DNA of 64,000 nucleotides from Closterium sp. NIES-65 (lineage: Eukaryota; Streptophyta; Zygnematophyceae; Desmidiales; Closteriaceae). The stretch is taken from assembly GCA_948144175.1 (NCBI GenBank), contig CANXME010002010.1, positions 620,001 to 684,000 on the forward strand. The letters run 5' to 3'. Position 1 is the stretch's first letter. Each line of letters starts with the position of its first letter. Made by a program: the position numbers and the translations under genes. Positions 11,734-22,949 of the stretch are shown here, one piece after another. The notes below the pieces were generated by a model. It had not been told where the DNA came from. It searched no databases and saw only the letters and a list, made by a program, of their open reading frames with translations.

Positions 11734-12642
11734 AAGAGACACACGTGCACAAACCTGGGTGAGCTGCGCAGTTTCCTTGGCTTGCAGATCACCCGCGACA
11801 GAGCACGCCGCACCATCACACTGACTTTGTCACACATGGTGCAGCAGGTCCTTCAGCGCTTCGGCTTCACCTGGTCCTCGGCACAGCCGACTCCTCTGGC
11901 TACAGGTCACTCGCTCTCAGCTCCACCTTCGGACGAGTCCGTAGAGCCGAGTGGTCCTTACCCAGAGCTAGTGGGCTGCCTCATGTACCTGATGACCTGC
12001 ACTCGTCCTGACCTTGCGTACCCTCTTGGCCTTCTGGCTTGCTACATGGCTCCTTGTCGGCACCGAAAGGTGCACATGGATGCTGGTAAGAGGGTACTAC
12101 ACTACTTGTGCAGTACATCGGGCATGGGGCTCGTGCTTGGAGGACGGAGCGACGTTGTCCTCACTGGGCACTTAGATGCTTCTTGGGTTGATGACCAGGC
12201 TACGCAGCGGTCGTCACAGGGTTACACCTTCAGCCTTGGCTCTGGTTCAGTTTCTTGGTATTCTACACGCTCGTCTTCAGTTCTCAGCCCCAGTTGTGAG
12301 GCTGAGATCTATGCCACAGCCATGGCTGCACAGGAGTTATGCTGGCTCACCTCCTTGCTGATCGACCTGGGAGAGCGGCCTCGTTCTCCTCCAGTGCTGT
12401 ACGTCGACAGCAAGGCCGCCATTGCCTTGTGTCAGGAGCACAGACTCGAGCACAGAACGAAGCATATCGCCCTGCGTTACTTCCTGGCTTGAGAGTTGCA
12501 GCAGCGTGGTCAGCTTCGTCTCGCTCACGTGGCCACTCGGGCCAACACTGCTGATATATTCACCAAGGCACTTCCATCTGGTGATCATCAGTGTTTCTGC
12601 ACTTTGTTAGGCCTTGTGCCCACTTGTCCTCACTTGCTGTAG
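11734..12642 (+). pseudogene. Copia B C-terminal RT and RNase H
   Basis: The frame 11782-12492 encodes LGLQITRDRA, the connection region (PYPELVGCLMYLM, TRPDLAYPLGLL), and RNase H with GHLDASWVDD (about 12170-12199), the GYTFSLGSGSVSW stretch, SCEAEIYAT and LYVDSKAAIAL. A stop at 12490-12492 splits it from the conserved tail ELQQRGQLRL, ANTADIFTKAL and GLVPTCPHLL, which ends at 12642. RNase H removes the RNA strand during cDNA synthesis. Apart from that stop, this is the best-preserved copia RNase H in the window. Confidence 0.88.
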
Positions 12643-12845
12643 ACTTTGCTTGTACTGTGATATATATATATACCTGCATGCTTGCTCTACTAGGTAGAGA
12701 TCACTGTGCTGTTGTTATTACATATATACCTCTACATGTGAACTGGCCTTGTGGCCCTTTGCTTGTGCTCAGTGTGTGTGGTGACGTTGTGATCCACCTC
12801 GAGCTTGCTTTTCTTCTCTTGACTGGTCTTGTGACCCCTTGGTCT

Positions 12846-13002
12846 CCCCCACTTTGCCTATGGGGGTGTGTCAAAGTATATGCATGTTATATATGTGTAG
12901 GCTGTAGTGGGGTAGCCAATATGGGGTACAGCCCCTTTTAGGGTTTCATACTTGTACCCAACTCTTTCATAGTTGATCCATTCCTGCTGCTAGATTCTAA
13001 CA
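12846..13002 (+). repeat. Polypurine-tract hairpin and 3' LTR of copia B
   Basis: The sequence 12846-12868 reads CCCCCACTTTGCCTATGGGG followed by GTG. Its CCCCCA and TGGGGG arms could pair. The G-rich arm abuts the LTR and is the expected plus-strand primer. The 3' LTR is 12869-13002. The 12643-12845 stretch before it is short untranslated sequence with TATATATA at about 12661. Confidence 0.9.
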
Positions 13003-13007
13003 CCTTC

Positions 13008-13312
13008 CTACAGGGCAGCCTGCATGAGGAGATCTGGCTGCGCCGCTCACTTGGCTTCACTGGGTCGTTTCCTCCTGGTACCCAGTGGAGGCTCCGGCGG
13101 CCAGTCTACGGTCTTTGCCAGGCGCCCCGTGAGTGGCACGACACATTGAGGACTACCCTTGCGGCTTCCCCATCTTGCCTATGGGGGTGTGTCCGAACTA
13201 AATTGTAGGCTGTAGTGGGGCACTCCTTATGGGGTACTGTATTGTTAGGTTTTGCCTATACAAACCTTGTACTGCCCAGTTTCTAGTTATTCTCATTTCA
13301 TCCTTTGTGACA
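13008..13312 (+). mobile_element. Copia A distal RT piece, polypurine tract and 3' LTR
   Basis: 13008-13166 continues the RT of A with LQGSLHEEIWLRRSLGFTG, PGTQWRLRRPVYGL and REWHDTLRTTLAA. RT then breaks off and joins a polypurine tract (13168-13189), so the catalytic YVDD and all RNase H are deleted. An LTR-like sequence with TGTCCGAAC start and TTGTGACA end (13190-13312, 123 bp) contains the shared GTAGGCTGTAGTGGGG core. The exact LTR end is inferred from the TG...CA rule. Confidence 0.75.
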
Positions 13313-13319
13313 GTAACCA

Positions 13320-14852
13320 ACCCTCCCGACGCCTTGTCGATCTTTGCGACTACAAAGCTTCGCTACATCATGATAACAAGACGGGGCGTAGTGGTGCTTG
13401 TAGCAAAGAGCATGGTGAGGGTCTGACGGATCCTTGAACTCCACACCGCAAACACACTTGTTAGCTACCTTGTTGGTGGACAGGAAGACCTAAATATATT
13501 GCAGCCGAAATGATCCACTCCACAAGGGAGAACATAGCGTCATCATATCATGGAACTGCGGGTACCCATGCTGCTGCACCCAGGCCCTAAAGGGAAGTCA
13601 AACGAGCCAAAGCACATCGCCAAGGGCCATGCGCCGTAGGGATTGAAGCCTTTCAACTGACAAGGGATGCTACTGCGGTCGAAAAAAAGATTAATGGGAG
13701 GGATTTGTGGTGCAAAGTCCCAAACTCGGCAATTCCTGCTAGACAGCAGGCGAGAGCTGGTCAAGGGCCTTGGTAAACCAAGGGTCGATTTAATCCCCAC
13801 CCTGCGGAGTGCGGAAGAACTCGCTGAACATCAGCTCCTCAACTGCTACTCCCAGCTTGACAACGGCACTCGCAGCGTGACACCACCCATACACGTAATA
13901 ATGGGGGCTAAGATCTCCTGTTAAACGAATGACGAACCCATCTAACCGAGCCGAGAGGTGCAGTTGCAGGTGAGCCATGCGCGACCTATTAAGGCTAAAG
14001 TCTCAGGTGTCCAGCGAGAAACGTTGCTCAAAGCACTCTTCCAAAGCCTCATCCCATCCGTGTGCGTGAAGGTAAGCGGGCGCGCGCAGACACGGCAATA
14101 GCGAACAAGTGGGAGGAAATCCGGGGGTGGTTCAAAATAAGAAGCCGAGGCAGAGGTAATGGCAGCTGCAAAATTCTCTCCCTCAAGTGCGCCACCTCCC
14201 AGTCTTTGTCTCCAACAGGTACCCCCACCAATGTTAACCCCGTCCACGACGGCTGCATCCCTAGCAAGATATCCTCAGACCCTGCCGTCCCCCCCCTTTC
14301 CCACATCCTACACTTGTGCGATTGAAACCCACCCACTCCAATCGCTCCCGCAAGACGTGGTACACTGCCAACACCTGCTCCTGTGGCCCCAGAACGTAGG
14401 TGTCATCTGCGTAACTCAGGAAAAGAAGATCAGGTAAGTCATTCATTGTATGCCCCATAACCAGCTGCTGCATAAAAGCGAAAAGAAAGGGACCATAAGG
14501 ATCTCCCTGCCGCAAGCCACGCTCGCACGCCAGCATCTCGATAATGGGACCCGTGCGAAGGTACATACCGCTGGGCACCCCATAGAAGACGCGTAAGAAA
14601 GGGATAAGGCCAGCGAAACGAGAGTCACGTTGGCCGTCAAACATCGCATGCCGATGGAACGAGTTGAAGGCATTCGTTACGTCGATCCGCAGCGCGCACC
14701 ATGCCGGGTGAATCGCAATAGCCGATCGGAAAGCATGCGCTAGATCTCCACCCCCAACCTAGTTCCCACACCCAGTCGGTTGCAAGGAGCGAAGTACATG
14801 TCAGGACATAGAAGAATGCATAACTCCTGCGCCAGAATCAAGGGAGCACCTC
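13320..14852 (-). pseudogene. LINE-type non-LTR retrotransposon ORF2, RT and C-terminal part
   Basis: Read on the minus strand from 14852, the sequence encodes LILAQELCILLCPDMYF, VTNAFNSFHRHAMFDG, GLRQGDPYGPFLFAF and LSYADDTYVLGP (YADD near 14405-14416). These are motifs of LINE reverse transcriptases, not of LTR elements. Further down come GVPVGDKDWEVAHLRERI, LSARLDGFVIRLTGDLSPHY and, near 13340-13480, a Cys/His-rich end (NKCVCGVEFKDPSDPHHALC). Frames change several times. This is the 3' portion; more 5' pieces lie at 17563-18018 and 19030-19345, beyond two inserted LTRs. Confidence 0.8.
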
Positions 14853-15044
14853 TCCGATGTGGACATAACTACTACAACGGGAGCTAGACTACGGGCTAGG
14901 CACGGGTGCAAGTGTGATCTTTGCGTTTGTTGTTCCTTAGTCATTTTCATAGTGCACACACTGCTTGCTAGTCCACGGGGCAATTTGGCAAGAGTTTTAC
15001 TAAGAAAAGTCGACAACAATGGTACAATCAGGCTGGCAAGTCAA

Positions 15045-16622
15045 TGTCAGAATGTTATTCTCTAGCCTGTAGTGGGGTGCTCTATAGCGAGTACAACCCA
15101 TCTAGGGTTTGCTATATGTATCCTCATTGCTGCTAGTGAAAACCCCTCATTTGCCTAAACTGTTTCTTGCCTAGCTAGGACTCTCCTAGCTATGTCTCCT
15201 AACCATTCTCGTTCATTTTCAAATGTTATCGGAGCACATACGCTCCTGGCCCGTAGGCCCTCCTACTGCTTCCGCTGCCCTACGCTGTGTCGCGCGCCCC
15301 GTGGCACGTGGCCTCTTATTTTTCATCCCGCCGCGCGCTCGGGGCGCGCGGCGGTTTTCTGCCTGCCGTGCGCCCCGAGGCACGCGGCGGTTTACTGCTG
15401 TGGGGGAGCCAGCGCGCGCCCCGCCCGTCCGTCGCGGCGCCCTGGGGAGCCCGCGCGGCCCCCCACCCTGCCCGTTGCGGCGCGCTGGGGAGCCCGCGAG
15501 CCCCCCGTCCGTTCGTCGCGACGCCCTCGGGAGCCCGAGAGCGCCCCGCCCGTCGGTCGCGACGCACGGGGGAGCCAGCGGGCGCCCTGCCTGGTCGTCG
15601 TGACGTCCTAGGGAGGCCGCGCGCGCCCCGTCAGCTCGTCGCGGCGCCCTCGAGAGGCCGCGCGCGCCCCACCAGGCCGTCGCGGCGCCCTGGGGAGCTG
15701 CGTGCGCGTCCCCCCCGCCCGTCCGTCGCGGCGCCCAGGGGAGCAGGGCGCGCCACGCCCCTTCCCTCGCCCCACCCGTCCATACTGGCGCCCTAGAGGC
15801 GCGCGCCTTCCCCCCCCTCTCCGTCCCCCGCGCTCCTGCCCCTATCCCACCCGTTTTAGGGTTTGGGGGTGAGGAGTGTGGGGGTGGTGGTTGTGGGGGT
15901 GTCCGTTGTGCGCGCCGTGCCCTTCTCCTTCTCCTCCTTTGTCTCCCACTGCTGCAGCTATCGCTGAGGGGGGTGGATGAGTGGGACACTGGGGGTTTAG
16001 GGTTTAAGGGGGATGCGTGGGAGTGGAGCTAGGGTTTGAGCAGTGGGTGTGTGTCGAGGGCGTGGGGCAGTTGGAGGAGGTTGTGTGGAGATACCTGTCG
16101 TATCGCCTGCAGCGCCTGTAGTCCGTCGCCCTTGCTTCGGTAGCCAGTGAGCCTGCTGCACCAGTCGCCAGTGGGTCCGTTGCTCCTGCCGCTCTTCTAT
16201 ACCCGCCGAGCCAGTTACTCCAGTAGTCCGTTGCCCTTGCTTCGGTAGCCTCTGAGTCAGCCGCTCCTGTGCCCGTGCCTCTTCAGCTTCAGTCGTTGCC
16301 TCCCATCTTCTCTACCTCCACAGCTCCTCCTCCTCCTCACTTGCCCGCTGTGATTAGCTCTAGCTTTGCTTACCTTTGTGAACTCCTGCTCTATACCTGC
16401 TTGCTCATTGTACTGATTACACCCCACTTTGGCTATGGGGGTGTGTCAGAATGTTATTCTCTAGCCTCTAGTGGGGTGCTCTATAGCGAGTACAACCCAT
16501 CTAGGGTTTGCTATATGTATCCTCATTGCTGCTAGTGAAAACCCCTCTTTTGCCTAAAATGTTTCTTGCCTAGCTAGGACTCCCCTAGCTATGGCTCCTA
16601 ACCATTCTCGTTCATTTTCACA
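15045..16622 (+). mobile_element. Element C, short non-autonomous LTR retrotransposon
   Basis: It has two 179-bp LTRs (15045-15223 and 16444-16622) starting TGTCAGAATG, with about six differences. A primer site TGTTATCGGAGCA follows at 15224, and the polypurine hairpin ACCCCACTTTGGCTATGGGG plus GTG lies at 16421-16443. The flanks are GTCAA (15040-15044) and GACAA (16623-16627), a target duplication with one mismatch inside S1. The interior of about 1.2 kb is GC-rich and repetitive and has no recognizable gag or pol, so movement would need proteins supplied in trans, probably by the copia group with the same end signals. Confidence 0.88.
15290..15840 (+). repeat. GC-rich minisatellite inside element C
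   Basis: Degenerate units of roughly 45-50 bp repeat around CCGTCGCGGCGCCCTGGGGA and GCCCGCGCGC. Frames on both strands stay open through most of it, with Arg/Pro/Ala-rich translations and no domain signal. The following 15840-16020 contains a few GTTTAGGG-like words but no true telomere array. 16090-16280 has AGTCCGTTGCCCTTGCTTCG-like repeats. Confidence 0.65.
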
Positions 16623-17562
16623 GACAAGGCTACATCATAATAACATTTAGGCCGGTCATCTGACAGCGCAGCATGGTCGACCACGCTCCAGCAGTGCAAA
16701 GTCGACGGCGTGCCAACGCTGCGAATCGACGGCGTGCCAGCGTAGCTCCCGCAGTACAGCATCGCACCAGCTTCGCAGGTGCTTGCAGATGATTGACGTG
16801 CTGAGCCTTGTCACTTGCATAGCGCACACACCAAGTCGCCCTCGTGCTGACGACTGCACCTGATCCGCCACGTCGACCTCGGGATACTACCACCGAGGCC
16901 GGTCTCAGCAACATCAAACTCCTCCGCAAAACCTCGTCACCCAGGTAACCTGGTCGACTGGGCAACCATGTCGACCAACTGCTCCTGTATGTACCCGTCG
17001 ACCTCCCAAGTTGACGGTCACCGCTAGTCGACCTCACCAAGTCGACCACACCCCTTGTCGACTAGCTCCAGGTCGGCATCACTCCTGGTCGACCAGCTCC
17101 ATGTCGACCAGCACAGTTGTCAGCCAACCACCCAAGTCGGCTTCCCGAAGCCGGCGTCACCAAGTTGACGCCCTGCTACTCGACGCCCTACTGCTCTGAG
17201 TCCTGATTCCCTCTGTCGAGGTCGACGTCGGCCCCTCCTTCGTCGACCACCATGTTCGGTCGACCACCAGGTCGACATCACGCCTGGTCGACCAACCACC
17301 AGGTTGTCCAGCAGTCCTGTCAGCCGACCACCCAGGTCAGCTGCCCCAAGTTGGCGTCTCCAAGTTGACGCCCTCCGCAGGTCGACTTCCCAGGTCGACC
17401 TCCCTGAAGTCGGCGCCTGTGCAGTGGCCCCCGTGCAGGCCGACCTCCTCATCAACCAGCTCGCCCACTGCTGCAATTCGGCTGCTCCCCTCACACCCGA
17501 CCATGAATTCGGCTCTGCCCAAGCGAGGACGGGGGCAACACACAACTCCCGTTGACATCCGA

Positions 17563-18018
17563 TAGCCACTGGGTGGACATCTCCATTTGGCCTGGACAAT
17601 CGGACGAGGTTCGAGGCTGCAAGGCATAGCCACACCAACTCAGAAACACTTCCGGAAAACCACTCTTTAAACACCTCCAACAAGTGTGGGAGATAGGAAG
17701 GCTGAGCAAAGTGTCTGTAAGGTGCTCAGTCATCCATCACAAAGGCCCTAGTGCTGAGGCTCGCGCTGCGAAATGAATAGCACACTTGGAGATGTCTTCT
17801 CTTAGGTGAGGTAGGCGGGAATCATCTATGCGAAAATGCTGCACCCACTCAGGAATGGCCACCTCGCTGGCAGGGTGCTTTGCTTTCAGCCGGTCCACTG
17901 TTCGTTAAGAAGGCCGTGCGAAGTCGCTCGCAGTTAGGCAAGCCAGCCCACGACTCCACCTCGTACAACATCGGGCCAAACGGGTGGCCTCCGCGTCTCA
18001 CTCAGGTAAGGAGAAAGC
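17563..18018 (-). pseudogene. LINE ORF2 middle fragment between two LTR insertions
   Basis: On the minus strand this stretch continues the LINE between S1 and S2. One reading gives LKAKHPASEVAIPEW and LPHLREDISKCAIHF-like segments, which fit the region just before the RT domain in LINE ORF2 proteins. The frames are broken. I place it in the LINE mainly because both neighbours are clear LTR insertions and the flanking LINE pieces are collinear. Confidence 0.55.
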
Positions 18019-19029
18019 TGTTGACGGGAATAGGTTGTTGGCCCCGCCCTCGCTTGGGCGACTCTGACTTTCTGGTCGGACGCGTGGGTGGTGCAGCCAA
18101 CTATTCTGCAAGGCTCGACGTGTGCTGATCGACGGGGCTGTGAACCTGCAGGCGACCACTGCAACGCCATCGTCGATGGGAGCCGGCAGTCTAGTTCAAC
18201 AGGGGAGGCCGACGGAGTAGTCCATCGACATGTGGGTGACCTGCAGCAACTGTCAAGGACTGGAGCTCGACGGTCGCAACTGATCGTGCTAGTCGACAGG
18301 ATTCGTCGACCAAGGTAGTTCGATGGGGAGGTCGACGGAGAAGTCTGTCAACCTACGTAGGATATGTGAGTGGCAATCAACGAGGGGAGCTCGGCGACAG
18401 TAGCTAACAGTGCTGGTTGACGGAGGGGTCCGTTGACCAAGGTGGTCTTCTACGGGTGCGGTGGTCGACGAGGGAGGGCACTTGGCGGTCGACCAGGTAA
18501 CCAGCTTGGCGAATTCTGAGGAGGTACGCGAGTGTCGTCGAGGTCGCGATGTCGAAGGCAACCTTGGGCTGGTATCCCGAAGTCAATGTGGCTCATCAGG
18601 CGCAGACCACAGCCGACAGATGCATAATGGTGCAAGTCGGGCCAACCGTTTACGCGCACATGCGAGCGTGCGCACCGCCGTCTTCTATGGGTGCACCGCT
18701 CTGTTGCAGCGTTGGCACGCTGTCGACCTGCTGTGTTAGCAGGCCGCGTTTTTGCAGTGCTAGTGCAGCTCCTCTACACAACGCTGGCAGGCGGTCGACC
18801 ATGCTGTGCTGGCGGTCGACCAGCCTAGCTGCAGAGTTGCTAGGTGCCTGATGTAGTCATTCTTGTCATTGTAATTGTAAGTAATATGTAATCTCAACTT
18901 TGCTAGGGGAAAAACTTGCCAACTTCTCCCGTGAATGCAAGTGCTAAGGAACGCATGCAAAGCTACGATCACTCCTAGAGTTCGTGCCAGCCCTTGTAGC
19001 TCACGACTATTGTAGAGTGACTCTCCGCA
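18019..19029 (+). mobile_element. S2: ~1-kb GTCGAC-rich solo LTR in the LINE
   Basis: It starts TGTTGACGGGAATAGG and soon contains TTGGCCCCGCCCTCGCTTGG, matching the start of the LTRs of G (46985 onward). It ends CTCTCCGCA at 19029. The flanks AAAGC (18014-18018) and AAAGA (19030-19034) would be an imperfect duplication. The middle contains many GTCGAC/GTTGAC motifs and the end contains AGCTACGATCACTC and CGTGCCAGCCC, as in the other LTRs of this family. Confidence 0.75.
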
Positions 19030-19345
19030 AAAGAAAGAGGCCGCGCCGAAAGAGTCAACGCAGCCGCAGCGGCCTCAAACAGCTGTCGCCACTCCCCTTC
19101 CCAGAACTTCCCGAGGTGCTCAACTATGGCTGCCCTTCGCCCAACACCCTCCTTTGCCGGTACTCCCAAAATCAGGCGCGGGAAGGCCATGAATATCAGC
19201 CGCGCCGCTTCATCCTCAGGGAAAGCCTTCACTCTCTTGAGAATGCAGCACAAAGCATCGAGCACACCCAGTCTCGCCCACTGCAGGACCCAACAAAGAA
19301 GCTCGCCCGAGACGGAATAAATACTAAAGAAAGTCCCACAAAGGC
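19030..19345 (-). pseudogene. LINE ORF2 upstream fragment
   Basis: The minus-strand frame encodes GELLCWVLQWARLGVLDALC, KRVKAFPEDEAARLIFMAFP, GRRAAIVEHLGKFWEGEWRQ and LFEAAAAAL. This is the conserved region upstream of RT in algal and plant LINE ORF2 proteins as I recall them. It ends where S2 begins. No start codon or first ORF is visible further out, so the LINE is probably 5'-truncated near 19345, as is common for such elements. Confidence 0.7.
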
Positions 19346-19518
19346 ACCATGAGAGTAGTACCATACCGTTACCGGTATGTATAAAACATATTCAGTATCA
19401 AGTAGGGCTAGTTTACGGCAAACGGTGCACTCCCATACCATGATCTCAATAAATACCTATGTAAGTGATATTGCCAAACAGTCCCGGTACTGAATGTGGG
19501 CAATTATAGAATGAGATT

Positions 19519-20525
19519 TGTCAGAATGAGAGAAGTGATTGTACTAGCAATATTGGGAGTACAAGTAGGAAAACCCTAGAATGTTGTACCTGTTAGAGAC
19601 TAAGGACGGAGTCAATGAAGATTAGGAGCCTAAATTTCTCAAAATCGTTGGCTTGAAATTCTGGACAGAATCGTCGAGTTCACAAGAAACGCCGTCGACG
19701 AAAAACGCACCGTCAAAACTTCACAAATTTCAGATATGTTGTAGCTCTAATCCATGGCTACAATTCCCAAGTTGAATCGTGTGATAAGGTGGAGTATTTC
19801 TCGAGTTATCAATTTTGGCGCACTAGGGGGTATGCTGCCACATGCTTAACTCAATCACAATGGTTCTCACAAGTTCCACAAAGTTACACACAAGAGAGTT
19901 AGGGTAGCACTAAACCAGGTAGGAGGGAAGAGGAGGACGAGAGGGAAGGTCCCAAGAGATTCCCCAACCAAGGAAACCCCATGCCACACAATTCCCTTCC
20001 CCCTAGGCAACCCCACTTTCACATTTGTCACTTTCCCAACTCATGCCATCCACCTCAACCCACTTGGCCACACTTGCCAACCTGGTTTGGCTTCACCCAA
20101 CCACATGGCAGCATTCTACAGTGATGGGTTCGAATTCCCAACCCCCAAAAGTCTGTACCCCATATTGAGTCAACCCCACAACTCTCTATGGTCACCACAA
20201 CCAAATATCAAAAGCATACGAACTCCAACGTTCGTAACTTTCTTGTTCATGCTCTGATTGAAGTGATTCTTGGTTCATCGGAAAGCTCTTGAGCAGTGGA
20301 GTCACTTCAGATATCTGCTCAAGCCAAATAACATTCACACACACTCAGAAAATCCAAACCACAGAAAACGCAAATTCTTGCGCACGCTCATTTCACACAT
20401 GCAACGCACGAACACATGATGGGAGGCAGACAGACGTGAATGCAAATGATAGCATCACATAACAGTACCCCCTAAGGCTAAACCCACTGTAGCCTACAGA
20501 ACAGTAACATATACAATGTTTGACA
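19519..20525 (-). mobile_element. Short copia solo LTR, split by a second solo LTR
   Basis: Without its insert (19591-20469) this LTR is 128 bp, TGTCAGAATGAGAG... to ...CAATGTTTGACA. It matches the minus-oriented LTRs of L (53988-54112). It is flanked on both sides by AGATT (19514-19518 and 20526-20530). No gag or pol is attached. The orientation is set by the CTACAG...AACCCACT core, which is the reverse complement of the GTAGGCTGTAGTGGGG core. Confidence 0.9.
19591..20464. mobile_element. 874-bp solo LTR nested inside the short solo LTR
   Basis: The ends are TGTTAGAG and CATAACA (inverted TGTTA/TAACA), flanked by GTACC at 19586-19590 and 20465-20469. The interior has no reading frame of note. 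It belongs to a different LTR family from all others here; I cannot assign it to copia or gypsy. The orientation is unknown. Confidence 0.85.
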
Positions 20526-20530
20526 AGATT

Positions 20531-20868
20531 CGGGAGTCCGGAAGAGCAATTCAAAAGCGATTCATTGATTAACCTTTTGTTCAGGATTTGCTATGCGATT
20601 TCCCCGTACCTTTTTCCAAGCGTAGTTACTCTTCGTAGTATACAATAATATTATTATGCTTGAATAATATATACTTCTATGGGTCCTTAATGTGCGCTTT
20701 ATGTACCTTGGATTGTAGAACTTATTTAAATAAGGTCATGATTAATCATTCAGGTTAGTTTTGAAGAAGAAAAGTTTCTTTACTTAGATTGTAATGTTTT
20801 TGCTGAATCGAACGGCATGTGTACGGTGTACATTGCGGTTTAAATGTTCGGAAATCTGCGGAGAGTTG
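20531..20868. other. AT-rich sequence, no feature seen
   Basis: This is A/T-rich DNA with short TATA-like runs (about 20640-20670). No open frame, repeat pair or RNA gene could be supported. Confidence 0.5.
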
Positions 20869-20873
20869 ATAGG

Positions 20874-22385
20874 TGTTGAGAATGAGAGGATTGGCACAAG
20901 TGGTAGTTAGGTTTAAGGCCTAGGCTTAGTAGCCTAGGCCAAGGGGGACGAGGTAATTTGTGAAAGTTGAGAATGGGAATGGTGTTCACTATAGCACTAG
21001 GGTACATATAGCAAACAGAGCATGCAAAGAAGGTGCACCACCAACAGTTTATAATAACTACACTAAACTACACGTACAGGCAGTTACAGATTTATTCTAA
21101 CACTCCCCCATAACTGCCTGCAGCAGGAGTTTGTGCATAACACAACCTGCAGGGGTACACCAGCAACAGCAGGCACGGTAACAGAGCAGGAACAGCAGCA
21201 AAGGGACAGGCGACAACAAGACACTCCTGCCACCACCTTACTCTCCTCCCCCCCCGACCACAGAAGGGGCAGCAGGGAGAGAGAGGAGGCAGGCTGGCTC
21301 TGGCTGGTCACCCCCTCCATCCCCTCACCCTCCCCCTCCCCCTCCACCCCACACTGCTGCAGGAGCAGCAGAGGGGGGAAGAGAGGAGAGGTGGAGGGAC
21401 AGCTGCTGGTTGGTCTCACACCTGCCACCCCAGTGCCACTCCCCCGGCTCCCCCACACCCTCACACCCTCCCCCCCAGCGGCAGCTGCAGCAGTGGGAAC
21501 GAAAGGAGGAGGAGGGGAAGGGAAGCACACCACCCATCACCCCCACACCCGCCACCCCCATACCCCCGCCCCCCCCCCCCCCACGGCTGCAGGGAGACGA
21601 AGGAGGAGGGGGGGGGGGGGGGGGGGGGGGCGGGGAGAAAGCCGCAGAGCGGCTACAGAGGGTCGGCGCGGGTAGGGCAGGGGCAGCTGCAGCGAGTGCA
21701 GGTGCGGGGTGAGGCAGAAGCGGCTGCACCGAGAGCAGGAACGGGGGCGGCTGCTCCAAGGGCAGGCGCTTGGTGGTGCAGGGGCGGCTGCACCGAGTGC
21801 AGGCGCGGGTGAGACAAGGGCACCGTCGCGGGCGCCAGGGGCAGGTCCGCGGCAGCTCAGGGCACCGTCGCGGGCGCCAGGGGCGGGTTCGCGGCGGCTC
21901 AGGGCACCGTTGCGCACCACGGGGCATGTGACGGGCAGTTCAAAGCACCGTCGCGTGCCACGGGGCGCACGACGGGCAGGGCACCGTCGCGTGCCACGGG
22001 GCGTGCGACGGGCAGAAAAGATGTCACGCGCCACCCGGGCACGGGACAGGACGTAAATCGCCACGCGTTCAAGGCGCGCGACCGGAAAAACAGTAGCGGA
22101 AGCGTAAGGCGGGCCCACAGGCCTGGACTTAACAGACTCTGATTCCATGTTGAGAATGAGAGGAGTGGCACAAGTGGTAGTTAGGTTTAGGGCCTAGGCT
22201 TAGTAGCCTAGGCCAAGGGGGACGAGGTAATTTGTGTCAAGAGAGAAAGTCGAGAATGGGAATCGTGTTCACTATAGCACTAGGGTACATATAGCAAACA
22301 GAGCATGCAAAGAAGGTGCACCACCAACAGTTTATAATAACTACACTAAACTACAGCTACAGGCAGTTACAAATATATTCTAACA
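20874..22385 (-). mobile_element. Element E, non-autonomous LTR retrotransposon
   Basis: The LTRs are 20874-21102 (229 bp) and 22148-22385 (238 bp), both TGTTGAGAATGAGAGG...TTCTAACA. They are flanked by ATAGG at 20869-20873 and 22386-22390. Minus orientation follows from a primer site read in reverse just left of the right LTR (22136-22147, TGGAATCAGAGT on the minus strand) and a C-rich tract (reverse polypurine tract) right after the left LTR at 21103. The interior of about 1 kb is GC-rich and repetitive, includes a G run at about 21609-21630, and has no gag or pol. It is likely mobilized in trans. Confidence 0.9.
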
Positions 22386-22390
22386 ATAGG

Positions 22391-22949
22391 TACCGCGGAG
22401 GGATAGTGGTGACCACCGAGAGATGACGAGTACTACAGGGGAGATCGAAAGATCTGATGAGTACCATCAAGTCACGTGGCGGACTGCACACGCCAGCGGG
22501 CTCGATGTTGGTTATCCGGAAGGTACTTACCCCCCACTAAATGCTACTCCCACAAAAAAAAAAACGTTTGATATCAGTTTAAAGCCTAAGCCTAGAATGG
22601 CAGCTCTTCAAGTTCAAGATTCTTAAACTTGAATTTGCCTCCCTTCCCGTCGTCTTTTAGGTGGCGCTCCCTTTCCGCGCCCGTTGCCCACGCTTACTCT
22701 GCCTCTAAGTTGCTGTATACATTTACAAATGGGAGTTTCATCTTTTTTTTTTCAATCTGAAAAATGATAACTTCATTACAGCTCTTTCCCTCGTTCGATA
22801 GGGGAGGTGATCCCCCAAACACCCCGCACCAGTAACACTAGCTCGTGATTCAAAATTTTGAAACAACAAAAGTATACGGAATCCCGTGTTTCTGATAACT
22901 ACGGCACTACGCACGAGAGACAGCAGAAACCGTAGATATGCACGTCAAA
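22391..22949. other. Unassigned sequence between elements E and O
   Basis: It contains an A run near 22555-22564 and a T run near 22744-22754. The short frame 22423-22626 has no recognizable similarity. I see no gene or repeat pair. Confidence 0.4.

Larger units (their letters stand above)
6153..13002 (+). mobile_element. Copia element B, complete with LTRs, inserted in copia A
   Basis: Both LTRs are 134 bp (6153-6286 and 12869-13002), begin TGTCAAAG and end CTAACA, and differ at three positions by eye. The flanks are identical 5-bp duplications CCTTC (6148-6152 and 13003-13007), and removing B rejoins the RT reading of A. The internal order is primer site, GC-rich leader, gag, protease, integrase, linker, RT, RNase H, polypurine tract. 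Stops and frameshifts in gag-pol show that it is not autonomous now. The small LTR divergence suggests a moderately recent insertion. Confidence 0.95.
14858..17557 (-). mobile_element. S1: ~1.1-kb GTCGAC-rich LTR in the LINE, itself split by element C
   Basis: On the minus strand it begins TGTCAACGGGAG (right end, 17557) and ends TCCACA (left end, 14858). It is flanked by TCCGA at 14853-14857 and 17558-17562, the expected 5-bp duplication, and it interrupts LINE coding sequence. About 1117 bp remain when C is removed. Its middle is rich in GTCGAC/GGTCGACC motifs. It resembles S2, 27938-28912 and the LTRs of G. No internal element sequence is attached, so it is a solo LTR left by LTR-LTR recombination. 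Confidence 0.85.

Noticed and set aside
15855..16000. GTTTAGGG-like words suggesting a plant telomere repeat
   Set aside because: Only a few scattered copies occur inside element C, not a tandem array.
21133..22148. Frames of 100-200 residues in element E with Pro/Gly/Arg-rich products
   Set aside because: They are located inside a GC-rich non-coding interior between paired LTRs, overlap on both strands, and have no domain.
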